19,281 nt of DNA from Ilumatobacteraceae bacterium (GCA_019090765.1 JAHRVJ010000237.1:1-19281); one strand, 5' to 3'. Shown: positions 1-7,143, counted from the stretch's first letter. Notes: a model not told the origin generated them from the letters alone. Made by a program: numbers and translations.

Positions 1-2
1 AG

Positions 3-188
3 TTTGGGACTTTCGTTCAAGTCCTCGTCGTGCTCCCGCACACACCTGGAGGACCAATCGCCATCAACGTTGCGGGCCAGGTAGACCAATTTGCTGACGT
101 GTCCAACGAGCTACTCGTATCTGGGGGCGGTAGCGGTTCAGGCGACGCGGCCTTGCGAGGTTCGGTTACCAGCCCCTACGGCCGCTGA
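3..188 (+). CDS. 3' end of an unidentified gene (partial)
   Basis: An open frame runs in from the left edge and stops at TGA 186-188, giving the last 61 residues of a protein. The other five frames are broken by stops in this stretch, and the translation reads like a natural protein: it starts with a hydrophobic beta-like run (FVQVLVVLP), contains INVAGQVDQFADVSNELLV, then a glycine/serine patch (SGGGSGSGD), and ends SVTSPYGR. The look is beta-rich and possibly extracellular, but I recognise no family and assign no function. It converges on the minus-strand gene ending at 240, with about 50 bases between the two stops. Confidence 0.45.
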   Translation, partial: FGTFVQVLVVLPHTPGGPIAINVAGQVDQFADVSNELLVSGGGSGSGDAALRGSVTSPYGR

Positions 189-239
189 CGGACGTTCTCG
201 TTCAATCTGGCCGCGTCGTACCTTCCCCGAGGCAGGGGC

Positions 240-1418
240 TCAGTCTGCTTCGTCGATAAACCCAACGAGTGAGGCGCCGACGGTGCACTCGGATTGCCCG
301 GGTCCGGGGGTCAGACAGTCGACTAGCAGGGTGACTTCGCTGGACTCATCGAACACGAAAGGGGCGACAAAGTGCAGGTCAAGATCGCGGAAGTTGGCCA
401 GCTCGGATTCGAGCAAGATGTCGTCATCGCGTAAGAGCGTGACTGTTCCAACAGCTCCTGTGGGGTTCTGAAAGACGATGTCGGTTACTGACAGCGTCAT
501 TGCGCGTCGAACGGTGTCGGAGTCGCTAGCGGCGTTGCCGCCAGCCGGCGAGGCAACGAGCCGCAAATCGGTGGGCCTACCTAGGGGGAGCTCTTCAGCT
601 TCGGCGGCCGCCGCCTCTAGCTCTTCGATCCGTTCTTCCATCGCCAGGCGGTCGAGCTCGATGGCTTCGGCAGCAGCGTCGTCAGCTGTATCGCGGACCC
701 AGGGCTGCAACCAAGCAACCCAGATTACGGCGCCGATGAGCAATGCGGTAAAGGCGCCAAGCGCTGCGGGGCCCAACCAGGCCGGAATCCGTGGGCGCTG
801 TTCGTAGATTCCAGGTAGCTCGGCCGTCCGTCCGTCGCTGCCGGTGGTGCGCACGATGAAGTCGTGATTCCGGGAAGGACCGTTCCAGAACTTGGCTATT
901 GGCGTGGCGCGAACAGCCACTTCGCCCATCTCGCCAGGGGTCACCGTGATTGGGGTATCGACGTCGAGACTGATTTCGCTTTCAAGGCTGTCGGCGAGTA
1001 GCTCGACGGTGACCGGTACGTTGCCGAGGTTGCCGACTTCGATGACGTGCCGACCCGATGATGGACTTTTCGATTGTTCCGGGACCAACGCGACGGAATG
1101 GTCAGCGAAGGCCATTACCTCGACCTTCGCGGTGGCTGAAGTGTTGCCCACGTCTGCGGTGAGCTCGATGGTTGGGGAGTGGGTTCCAGCGGCCAGAGTT
1201 GGACCGGGGTCGATGGTGACTGGTACGACGAAGGTCTCGCCTGGCTCCAAAGTGATCGAATCCGAGGCCAGCACCACATGATCGGTGAGGTCCCCGGATG
1301 AGATGAGCTGTACTAGCTGCTGAGTCGGCTCGAGGTTGCTGACGTGTAGAGCAAGTTCGGTCTGGGCGCTTGGCGACAACACAGTTGAGTTGGGCACAAA
1401 CTTTGCGGTCAGCGGCAT
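240..1418 (-). CDS. Single-pass membrane protein with beta-rich N-terminal repeats and coiled coil
   Basis: The product is about 392 residues of unknown function. Residues 1-205 hold two Ig-like/beta-sandwich-style repeats: stretches such as ITLEPGETFVVPVTI and ITVTPGEMGEVAVRA recall the 'hydrolytic protein' type common in actinobacteria. There is no signal peptide. A membrane segment spans about 213-238 with arginines (QRPR) just before it, so by the positive-inside rule the N-terminus should be cytoplasmic. A highly charged coiled coil (243-277) and a C-terminal domain with two cysteines (368, 378), a possible disulfide, follow outside. I chose ATG at 1418 because a -10-like hexamer lies exactly 6 bases upstream. 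A GTG at 1457 would add 13 residues but would overlap that promoter, and neither start has a Shine-Dalgarno. The gene is divergent from clpP. The existence of the gene is fairly sure; its function is not known. Confidence 0.75.
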   Translation of the reverse strand: MPLTAKFVPNSTVLSPSAQTELALHVSNLEPTQQLVQLISSGDLTDHVVLASDSITLEPGETFVVPVTIDPGPTLAAGTHSPTIELTADVGNTSATAKVEVMAFADHSVALVPEQSKSPSSGRHVIEVGNLGNVPVTVELLADSLESEISLDVDTPITVTPGEMGEVAVRATPIAKFWNGPSRNHDFIVRTTGSDGRTAELPGIYEQRPRIPAWLGPAALGAFTALLIGAVIWVAWLQPWVRDTADDAAAEAIELDRLAMEERIEELEAAAAEAEELPLGRPTDLRLVASPAGGNAASDSDTVRRAMTLSVTDIVFQNPTGAVGTVTLLRDDDILLESELANFRDLDLHFVAPFVFDESSEVTLLVDCLTPGPGQSECTVGASLVGFIDEAD

Positions 1419-1424
1419 TGGCAG

Positions 1425-1430
1425 ACAGTA
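1425..1430 (-). promoter_or_regulatory. -10 hexamer for leaderless start at 1418
   Basis: On the minus strand TACTGT fits TANNNT and is followed by six bases (CTGCCA) and then ATG. Transcription would begin at or next to the A of the start codon. No convincing -35 is visible. This supports 1418 over the upstream GTG. Confidence 0.45.
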
Positions 1431-1494
1431 CCGCTTCGATACCTCGTGGCCTATCACCTCAGATGCTGCAGAGTCGCCGGGTCAGCTAGTCCGG

Positions 1495-1500
1495 TATCCT
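1495..1500 (+). promoter_or_regulatory. -10 hexamer for leaderless clpP
   Basis: TATCCT, then seven bases, then the clpP ATG at 1508. There is no Shine-Dalgarno between them. A -35 is not obvious. Only 64 bases separate this element from the divergent -10 at 1425-1430, so the upstream regions of the two promoters must overlap. Confidence 0.5.
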
Positions 1501-1507
1501 GGCCGGC

Positions 1508-2101
1508 ATGCCCGACCCCTTGTCACCGCACGCTTTAGAGACCGGAAATGATCCTCGCTCGGCGGTCTTCGATCGCTTACTCAAGAACCGTGTCGTCATG
1601 CTGGGTTCCGAGGTCAACGATGACATCGCAAATCAGATTTGTGCACAGCTGCTGTACTTGGAGGGGGAAGACCCCGGCCAAGACGTGTGGCTATACATCA
1701 ACAGCCCCGGTGGCTCGGTCACTGCAGGGATGGCGATTTACGACACCATGCAATTCGTCGGCTGTGACGTAGCCACCGTGTGCCTAGGCCTGGCTGCCTC
1801 GATGGGACAGTTTCTGCTCACCGCCGGCGCCGCCGGAAAACGATTCACGCTGCCGAATTCACGCATCATGATGCACCAGCCACTTGCTGGGCTGCGCGGT
1901 CAGGCTTCCGATATCGCGATCCAAGCTGAGCAGCTGCGTTATACGAAGTTGCGGATGGCCGAGCTGATCGCCGAGCACTCGGGCCAAGAGCTCGAGCAGA
2001 TTCAGGCCGACTCCGAACGCGATCGTTGGTTCACCGCCGAACAGGCTCAAGAGTACGGCCTGTGCGACAAGGTGATCCTCCGTCGCGGCGAGATCACCTG
2101 A
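1508..2101 (+). CDS. clpP: ATP-dependent Clp protease proteolytic subunit
   Basis: A 197-residue ClpP, close to the usual family length. The protein forms the barrel-shaped cytoplasmic serine peptidase that degrades unfolded or tagged proteins fed by ClpX or ClpC ATPases. Visible hallmarks are YINSPGGSVTAG, the nucleophile Ser98 in GLAASMGQFLL, His123 in IMMHQPLAG and Asp172 in SERDRWFTAEQA, so the triad is complete. The AASMGQ form is closer to the ClpP1 type of mycobacteria than to ClpP2. Actinobacteria often carry two clpP genes in tandem with tig before and clpX after; none of these is next to it here. Start choice: ATG 1508, probably leaderless. After the TGA the same frame stays open for 23 codons (see findings). 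Confidence 0.95.
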   Translation: MPDPLSPHALETGNDPRSAVFDRLLKNRVVMLGSEVNDDIANQICAQLLYLEGEDPGQDVWLYINSPGGSVTAGMAIYDTMQFVGCDVATVCLGLAASMGQFLLTAGAAGKRFTLPNSRIMMHQPLAGLRGQASDIAIQAEQLRYTKLRMAELIAEHSGQELEQIQADSERDRWFTAEQAQEYGLCDKVILRRGEIT

Positions 2102-2122
2102 CCCCTCCAGTACCCCTCCGAT

Positions 2123-2153
2123 GAGTTTGAGCGCGCGCTGGACGCGCTAACTC
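2123..2153. terminator. Hairpin between convergent clpP and lipoprotein genes
   Basis: GAGTT, bulge TG, AGCGCG, a 7-base loop, then CGCGCTAACTC. It lies 22 bases after the clpP stop and just beyond the stop of the opposing lipoprotein gene, so it could end transcription from both sides. There is no U-tract, which is common in high-GC actinobacteria. The same bases also read like coding sequence in the clpP frame, so the pairing might be coincidental. Confidence 0.35.
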
Positions 2154-2169
2154 TCATGGGCCCGGAGTT

Positions 2170-2610
2170 CTAATCGTTGTGGGGGACGATGGTGAATACG
2201 GGACCGATGTCGACGGCGCAGTTCTCGCCGAGCCATTGATTCACTGCAGCTGCTGAGGCTTCGGACGCGTAGATCGCAGCGAGCGCTGTTTGCTCTGACT
2301 CATCATCACCGGGAAGGACTGTGCTGGCTGTTTCGTAGGCCAGCAGTAGTTGATTCCATTCTTGTTCGATCGCCAGCGGAGCGAGGTTTCCGATGTCGCT
2401 GTAGAGGTCGAGTAGAGGATCGATGTCGTCGCTGTAGTTGAGCTGCGGGTTGGTCAGAGCTTCCTTGTTGGCGTCCACCTCACCGCAGAACCGCTCGGCG
2501 CTGGGACCTCCATCGCCACCGCACGCTGCAACGACGAGCGCTCCGACGGCTACCCAGATGGCCGCCGAGCCGGCAGGCGCGCGGCTGGTGGAGGTCTGGC
2601 TAAAGAGCAT
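2170..2610 (-). CDS. Small hypothetical lipoprotein
   Basis: About 146 residues. The N-terminus has one arginine (R10), a hydrophobic run (IWVAVGALVV) and a lipobox VAAC with Cys30, so the product should be exported, lipidated and anchored on the outer face of the membrane. The mature part is acidic and probably helical (LLLAYETASTVLPGDDES, AAIYASEASAAAVNQWLGE), with two further cysteines (FCGEV and ENCAV) that could pair. I recognise no family. ATG 2610 gives a normal-length signal peptide and has a weak -10-like hexamer just upstream; GTG 2664 would add 18 residues of unlikely leader. The gene converges with clpP and diverges from yifB, so it appears to be transcribed alone. Confidence 0.7.
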   Translation of the reverse strand: MLFSQTSTSRAPAGSAAIWVAVGALVVAACGGDGGPSAERFCGEVDANKEALTNPQLNYSDDIDPLLDLYSDIGNLAPLAIEQEWNQLLLAYETASTVLPGDDESEQTALAAIYASEASAAAVNQWLGENCAVDIGPVFTIVPHND

Positions 2611-2616
2611 GCTCGC

Positions 2617-2622
2617 ATTGTC
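2617..2622 (-). promoter_or_regulatory. Weak -10-like hexamer for lipoprotein gene
   Basis: GACAAT on the minus strand, six bases before ATG 2610. It lacks the usual first T but has the conserved A2 and T6. The spacing matches the leaderless arrangement of clpP, xerC and frr, and there is no Shine-Dalgarno. Confidence 0.25.
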
Positions 2623-2766
2623 GCACGGTGACGAAGCAATTCGGTGGCGAGGTGGCTGCGACACCCCTTATGTACGGTGATCGTCATCGGCTGGTGAAGC
2701 ACCGGTCAGGGTCGTGGGGCCCCATCCGTCCCTCTTAGGTATCAATTGCGGTTCGCCGCGCCATCT

Positions 2767-2772
2767 AGGAGG
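2767..2772 (+). promoter_or_regulatory. Strong ribosome binding site of yifB
   Basis: AGGAGG five bases before ATG 2778. An in-frame GTG at 2772 overlaps this element, so the site decides for 2778. The 167-base gap before yifB otherwise shows no clear promoter or hairpin; AT-richer TTAGGTATCAATTG around 2737-2750 may hold its -10. Confidence 0.7.
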
Positions 2773-2777
2773 TGTTG

Positions 2778-4298
2778 ATGTTCGCGTCGATTTCGTCAGC
2801 AGTATTGTTCGGGGCCGAAGGCCAGCCCGTCAACGTAGAAGTTCATGTCGACAAAGGATTGCCAGCTTTCAATGTGGTTGGTCTCCCCGACGAATCCGTG
2901 CGCGAATCGCGCGATCGGGTACGCGCCGCGGTGATGAGTAGCGGGGCGTCGTGGCCACGGCACCGGATAACGGTCAACCTGGCTCCGTCACGGGGACGGA
3001 AGACCGGTTCGGGGCTCGATCTGGCGATCGCAATCGGGGTTCTGGTGGCCGGCGGCTCAATTCCGATCGAGTCGGTGCGGAACCTAGCGTTCATTGGTGA
3101 ACTGGGGCTCGATGGATCATTGCGACCGGTCCCCGGCGTTGCTCCAATGGCTGGCGCCTTGGGGGATGCCGAATTGGTGGTGCCCATCGGGTCGGCACTG
3201 GAGGCCCGTGTTGTTGCCCTCGGTCGGACTCGCCCGGCGGCTCACCTCCGCGAAGTGATCGAGGCGCTCATGGGTGACCTTCCGTGGCCAGATCGCGAAC
3301 CCGAACCGCTTCCGGTTGCCGACGAGCCGGTGTCGGATCTATCTGAGGTGCGTGGTCAGCCGTTGGCGCGCCGAGCACTTGAGATCGCGGCTGCGGGAGC
3401 GCATCACATGTTGTTGATCGGGCCGCCCGGAGCCGGCAAGACGATGCTCGCAACCCGGTTGCGGGGGCTGTTGCCGTTGCTTGGTCGGAAGCAGGCGTTG
3501 GAGGCCACGATGGTGCATTCAGCTGCGGGTGCGCCGCTCCCGCCATCGGGCCTCGTGCAGCGAGCTCCCTTTAGGGCTCCACATCATTCGAGTTCGGCAG
3601 CGGCGCTGATTGGCGGTGGCTCTCACAGCTTGCGCCCGGGGGAGATTTCGTTGGCCCATGGTGGTGTGCTGTTCCTCGACGAGATCGCTGAGTTTGCACC
3701 GAAGGTTCTCAACGGGCTGCGCCAGCCACTTGAAGATGGCACCGTTCGGATCGATAGGTCGAGGATGCATGCTGAGCTACCGGCGAATGTCCTGCTCGTC
3801 GGGGCGATGAATCCTTGCCCCTGTGGTGGGGGAGCCCCCGGTGCATGTCAGTGCGGAGACGCGGCTCTCAATCGCTATGTCCAGCGGATATCTGGCCCGC
3901 TGCTCGACCGATTCGACCTGCGGGTCAATGTCAACCGGCCTGCTGTTGATGACTTGCTCGACGATCAGCCGGGCGAATCGACGGCGGTAGTGGCGGCGCG
4001 AGTTGCAGCGGCGCGAGATCTCGCCTGGATGCGTCAGGGAGGGGTCAATTCCGAGTTGGTCCCGGCTCATCTTGAGCAGTTTGCGCCGCTCGAATCTTCG
4101 GCGCGGCTACTGGTCAGACACGAGATTGAACACGACCGTCTCAGCGGTCGGGGCTATCACCGGGTGCGTCGTGTGGCGCGGACGATTGCTGATCTGCGTG
4201 GCGAACCGAGTGAGGTGGTGCTCGAACAAGACGTGGCGATGGCGCTGCGGATGCGTGCGAGTATCGGCCGACCGTCCGCTATCGGACGTGTGGCGTGA
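2778..4298 (+). CDS. yifB: YifB/ComM family Mg-chelatase-like AAA+ ATPase
   Basis: A 506-residue protein of the YifB/ComM family, normal in length. In Vibrio and Haemophilus ComM is a hexameric branch-migration helicase that helps integrate DNA taken up by transformation. Order of parts: an N-terminal Lon-like fold (FNVVGLPDESVRESRDRVRA, NLAPSRGRKTGSGLDLAIA), Walker A GPPGAGKT near residue 215, Walker B GVLFLDEIAEF near 298, a cysteine cluster NPCPCGGG...CQCGD near 346 that may bind zinc, an arginine-rich sensor region (GPLLDRFDLRV), and the C-terminal Mg_chelatase_C helices (RGYHRVRRVARTIADL). It overlaps dprA by four bases (GTGA), so the two are translationally coupled; both act on incoming or recombining single-stranded DNA. 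The start is set by the strong AGGAGG. The rnhB and yraN genes often found just upstream are absent. Confidence 0.93.
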   Translation: MFASISSAVLFGAEGQPVNVEVHVDKGLPAFNVVGLPDESVRESRDRVRAAVMSSGASWPRHRITVNLAPSRGRKTGSGLDLAIAIGVLVAGGSIPIESVRNLAFIGELGLDGSLRPVPGVAPMAGALGDAELVVPIGSALEARVVALGRTRPAAHLREVIEALMGDLPWPDREPEPLPVADEPVSDLSEVRGQPLARRALEIAAAGAHHMLLIGPPGAGKTMLATRLRGLLPLLGRKQALEATMVHSAAGAPLPPSGLVQRAPFRAPHHSSSAAALIGGGSHSLRPGEISLAHGGVLFLDEIAEFAPKVLNGLRQPLEDGTVRIDRSRMHAELPANVLLVGAMNPCPCGGGAPGACQCGDAALNRYVQRISGPLLDRFDLRVNVNRPAVDDLLDDQPGESTAVVAARVAAARDLAWMRQGGVNSELVPAHLEQFAPLESSARLLVRHEIEHDRLSGRGYHRVRRVARTIADLRGEPSEVVLEQDVAMALRMRASIGRPSAIGRVA

Positions 4299-5419
4299 TC
4301 CCGTCGGGAGGGTTCGTCGCCGCTCTTGCTGGGTTCGACCAGATGACCATTGCCCGCCTGAAGTGGTTGCTCGCCGAGCGGACACCTGAACAGGCCTTTG
4401 CCATGGCCACGGGCGCGCTGGCCGTGTCCAAGCCGGTGGCCTCGTTGTTTTCTCGGTACCCCGATCTCGCCGCGCGTTGGCGGGCTGAAGGGAAGCGCCA
4501 TACTCCCGAACGCAGCTGGCAGCGGTGCGTCGATGCTGGCGTCGCGGTTGTGATGCCAGGTGACACTCAGTTTCCAGCGCAGCTACTCGACGATCCGCGC
4601 TGCCCGGCGGCGCTCTTTGTGAGGGGGGATCTCGACGTTCTCGATGCGCGTCGAGTGGGGATTGTCGGTACGCGCAATGCCACACAACGCGGGCGTGAGA
4701 CGGCGTCTGAGTTCGGGTATGAACTTGCCGTGGCCGGGGTAGTCGTCGTTTCGGGCTTGGCTCGCGGCATCGACGGAGCTGCCCACCGGGGAGCACTTGC
4801 TGTTGAGGGTTCCAGGCCGGTGGCGATCGTCGGCAACGGCCCCGACCGTCCTTACCCGCGGCAACACGCCGACCTCTGGGCGGCCGTTGCCGAGCGGGGC
4901 GCCCTGATCTCGGAATGGCCACCGGGAACGCAACCCGATGCTTTCCGCTTCCCCCTGCGGAATCGCATCCTCGCGGCTCTTGTCGAGGTGGTGGTCGTAG
5001 TCGAGAGCCGCGAGCGCGGTGGCAGCTTGATCACCGCCCGCGAGGCGGCCGAGCGCGGTGTTGAGGTCTTGGCGATTCCTGGCTCCCTGCACAGCCGTGC
5101 GTCGGCAGGCACCAATCAACTGTTGCGTGACGGCGCAACACCGGCAACCGACGTCACCGATGTGCTGGTCGCGCTTGGCCTTGATCAGCGTCGTGCTGGT
5201 CGGGCTCGCTTCGATTCGCGGCCGCGCCCACGAGATGAAGAACTCAGTCTGCTCGAAGCATGTCGAGGCGAACCGCGCACGATCGAAGGCCTGCTCCTCC
5301 TGTTCGACATGTCGATCGCAGAGACGGCGATGGGTCTAGCCCGTCTCGAACGGGGCGGGTGGCTACGCGAAACGGGTGGATGGTTCGAGGCGGTCGACCA
5401 GTGGGCCGATCTCGCCTGA
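4295..5419 (+). CDS. dprA: DNA-processing protein DprA (Smf)
   Basis: A 374-residue DprA. The family binds incoming single-stranded DNA and loads RecA on it during transformation; it is also kept in bacteria not known to be competent. The N-terminus (1-70) is SAM-like. The Rossmann core runs about 85-290 with VGIVGTRNAT (121-130), VVSGLARGIDGAAHRGAL (151-168), GNGPDRPYP (180-188), ISEWPPGTQPDAFRFPLRNR (205-224) and GGSLITAREAAERG (242-255). The C-terminus (about 314-370) is the DprA winged helix (LSLLEACRGEPRTIEGLL). The residue usually Asn in the YPxxN motif is His191 (YPRQHADL). It begins at GTG 4295 inside the yifB stop region (4-base overlap) and lacks its own clear ribosome site, so coupling to yifB is likely. 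Confidence 0.95.
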   Translation: MIPSGGFVAALAGFDQMTIARLKWLLAERTPEQAFAMATGALAVSKPVASLFSRYPDLAARWRAEGKRHTPERSWQRCVDAGVAVVMPGDTQFPAQLLDDPRCPAALFVRGDLDVLDARRVGIVGTRNATQRGRETASEFGYELAVAGVVVVSGLARGIDGAAHRGALAVEGSRPVAIVGNGPDRPYPRQHADLWAAVAERGALISEWPPGTQPDAFRFPLRNRILAALVEVVVVVESRERGGSLITAREAAERGVEVLAIPGSLHSRASAGTNQLLRDGATPATDVTDVLVALGLDQRRAGRARFDSRPRPRDEELSLLEACRGEPRTIEGLLLLFDMSIAETAMGLARLERGGWLRETGGWFEAVDQWADLA

Positions 5420-5474
5420 GCATCGCGTTGGGCGATTTGCCCGGCCATCCGCGGCCGCGTAGTACCGGGGGCAA

Positions 5475-5480
5475 TATCAT
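5475..5480 (+). promoter_or_regulatory. -10 hexamer for leaderless xerC
   Basis: TATCAT, then six bases, then GTG 5487. No Shine-Dalgarno precedes the GTG. Together with the 67-base gap after dprA, this suggests xerC-whiG has its own promoter in addition to any read-through from dprA. Confidence 0.5.
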
Positions 5481-5486
5481 TGGTTC

Positions 5487-6359
5487 GTGGACACTTGGCG
5501 CATCGACGATTTCTCAGGCGCGCTCACGTCACTGTCTCACAACACAGTTGCCGCATACGCCTCCGACATTCAGTCGTTCGCCGAGTGGTGTGCACGCGGC
5601 GAGATCAACGATCCGGCTCAGGTAAAGCGCACCACCGTTAGGCGCTACTTGGCTCACCTCACCACCCGGCAGCTTGCTCGGCGAACAATGGCCCGTAAGA
5701 CGGCTTCGATCAGGCGTTATTACCGCTGGCTGGTTGCCGCTGGTGGAGCTGAATTTGACCCCACCAGCGGATTGTCAGTTCCGGCCGGAAATGGCCGCTT
5801 GCCGCGCGTTCTCGACCAGCGCGAGTTGGCGGGCATGCTCGATGAGCCATCTGCTCTGGATGAGCCAGAGTGGCGCCGACTCCGTGACGACGCGGTGTTG
5901 GAGCTGCTATACGGGTCGGGCCTACGTGTTGGAGAGCTGTGCAGTCTGCAAGTCTCAGCGTTGATGCTCTCGATTGCCGCAGCAGATGTTTGGGGTAAGG
6001 GCTCCAAGGAGCGGCGCGTGCCGCTGAGTGAGCCTGCTGTTGAAGCGTTGCGGAAGTGGCTGGCGATTCGTGCCGATGTATTGCCACCGGAGCGAGGCGA
6101 TGCGTTGTTCGGCAACGAGCGCGGGAATCAACTCACGCCGCGCGACGTTCGGCGGATTGTCGACCGTCGCTCGCCGACCCCCACTCACCCGCACGCGCTT
6201 CGACACAGTTTTGCAACTCACCTGCTCGACGGAGGAGCCGACTTGCGTGCCGTGCAAGATCTCCTCGGACATGCGGATGTGGCGACCACGCAGCGCTACA
6301 CTCATGTAAGCCGCGAGCGATTGTCCACTGCCTATCGCGAGGCCCACCCCAGAGCATGA
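5487..6359 (+). CDS. xerC: Tyrosine recombinase XerC
   Basis: A 290-residue site-specific tyrosine recombinase of the Xer type, normal length. Xer proteins resolve chromosome dimers at dif during division. Residues 1-90 form the SAM-like core-binding domain (SHNTVAAYASDIQSFAEW). The catalytic domain carries the full set: Arg147 (GSGLRVGEL), Lys171 (GKGSKERRVPL), His236 and Arg239 (HALRHSFATH), His262 (LLGHADVATT) and the nucleophile Tyr271 (QRYTHV). The start is GTG 5487, supported by the leaderless promoter. The stop overlaps the whiG start (ATGA), as expected for this actinobacterial gene order. XerC and XerD cannot be separated from sequence alone; the position next to dprA and whiG favours XerC. 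Confidence 0.93.
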   Translation: MDTWRIDDFSGALTSLSHNTVAAYASDIQSFAEWCARGEINDPAQVKRTTVRRYLAHLTTRQLARRTMARKTASIRRYYRWLVAAGGAEFDPTSGLSVPAGNGRLPRVLDQRELAGMLDEPSALDEPEWRRLRDDAVLELLYGSGLRVGELCSLQVSALMLSIAAADVWGKGSKERRVPLSEPAVEALRKWLAIRADVLPPERGDALFGNERGNQLTPRDVRRIVDRRSPTPTHPHALRHSFATHLLDGGADLRAVQDLLGHADVATTQRYTHVSRERLSTAYREAHPRA

Positions 6360-7117
6360 GTATCGTTCCAGAAGACGCCGACCTACAGATGCAGTGGACT
6401 CGGTGGTTGAACCGCCGAAACATGGCTGCGCGTGACCACCTGATTGTCCACTACTCACCAGTCGTCAAGTTCGTCGCGGGTCGTGTTGGCGCTGGTCTCC
6501 CGTCGAGTGTTGACCCTGGCGACCTCGTCAGTTCGGGCGTGTTCGGGTTGATCGACGCGATTGAGCGGTTCGATCCTGAACGTGGCGTCAAGTTCGAGAC
6601 CTTTGCCGTCCCGCGTATTCGAGGTGCGGTTTACGACGGGCTACGCAAGCTCGATTGGGTGCCGCGTTCGATTCGTAGCCGCGCCCGCAATGTTGAGCGA
6701 GCGTTCTCCGAGCTAGAGCACAAGCTAGGTCGGGGCCCGACCGACGAAGAGTTGGCAACCCAACTCAATATCTCAGGCAGCGAACTGACTCGATGGCTGT
6801 CGGCCATTGCTAGCACCACCGTTGGGCCACTCGACCGGGCTATTGCCGCAGGCACCGAACCGGCCGCCGATGAGGGCCCGGGTTCGGAAGCGCCAGCTTC
6901 GGTCCTTGAGGACAATGAGCTGAGTCAGATCATGCGCGCCGAGATCAAGAAGCTCCCCGAGCGGGAAAAGCTTGTGCTCTCGCTGTACTACGACGAGGGC
7001 CTAACCCTCGCTGAGATTGGCGAAGTCCTCGGCGTTACTGAGAGCCGGGTATCGCAGATTCATACCAAGTCGGTTCTTCACCTCCGGTCCCGTTTGACTT
7101 CGGCCGGGGTCGGATAA
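6356..7117 (+). CDS. whiG: RNA polymerase sigma factor, WhiG/FliA (sigma-28) family
   Basis: A 253-residue alternative sigma factor. Region 2: RDHLIVHYSPVVKFVAGRV, DPGDLVSSGVFGLIDAIERF, GVKFETFAVPRIRGAVYDGL and LRKLDWVPRSIR, the last being the sigma-28 signature. Region 3: GRGPTDEELATQLNIS. Region 4 helix-turn-helix: LTLAEIGEVLGVTESRVSQI. An acidic, alanine-rich linker (TEPAADEGPGSEAPASV) lies between regions 3 and 4. In Streptomyces WhiG starts aerial-hypha sporulation; in flagellate bacteria the homologue FliA drives late flagellar genes. Neither role can be told from this window. Its ATG is inside the xerC stop (ATGA), so translation is coupled to xerC. A much longer upstream-open frame exists, but it only covers xerC. 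Confidence 0.93.
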   Translation: MSIVPEDADLQMQWTRWLNRRNMAARDHLIVHYSPVVKFVAGRVGAGLPSSVDPGDLVSSGVFGLIDAIERFDPERGVKFETFAVPRIRGAVYDGLRKLDWVPRSIRSRARNVERAFSELEHKLGRGPTDEELATQLNISGSELTRWLSAIASTTVGPLDRAIAAGTEPAADEGPGSEAPASVLEDNELSQIMRAEIKKLPEREKLVLSLYYDEGLTLAEIGEVLGVTESRVSQIHTKSVLHLRSRLTSAGVG

Positions 7118-7129
7118 CCCGCAACCATC

Positions 7130-7143
7130 GGCGCTGCGGCGCC
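7130..7143 (+). terminator. Small GC hairpin after whiG
   Basis: GGCGC, loop TGCG, GCGCC, twelve bases after the whiG stop and followed by CTTCTC. It is only a 5-bp stem, so it is at most a weak terminator or processing site. The rest of the 105-base gap up to the next gene shows a palindrome TGGCGCCA (7176-7183) and nothing else I can name. Confidence 0.25.

Noticed and set aside
1419..1457. GTG 1457 as start of the minus-strand membrane protein
   Set aside because: The added residues include the promoter-like TACTGT and have no family support; ATG 1418 fits better, though not proven.
2102..2169. tRNA gene in the clpP-lipoprotein gap because of its hairpin
   Set aside because: Only one stem-loop is present; no cloverleaf, T-loop or CCA-end pattern.
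3814..3870. Cysteine cluster in yifB as a separate small zinc-finger gene
   Set aside because: The NPCPCG/CQCGD cysteines are a normal internal part of the YifB/ComM family.
4107..4922. 271-codon minus-strand open frame across the yifB-dprA junction
   Set aside because: Arg/Pro/Gln-rich shadow of two well-supported genes in high-GC sequence; no family features and no ribosome site.
6056..6355. Upstream extension of whiG by 100 codons
   Set aside because: This stretch is the C-terminal part of xerC in its correct frame; the sigma factor family starts near ATG 6356.
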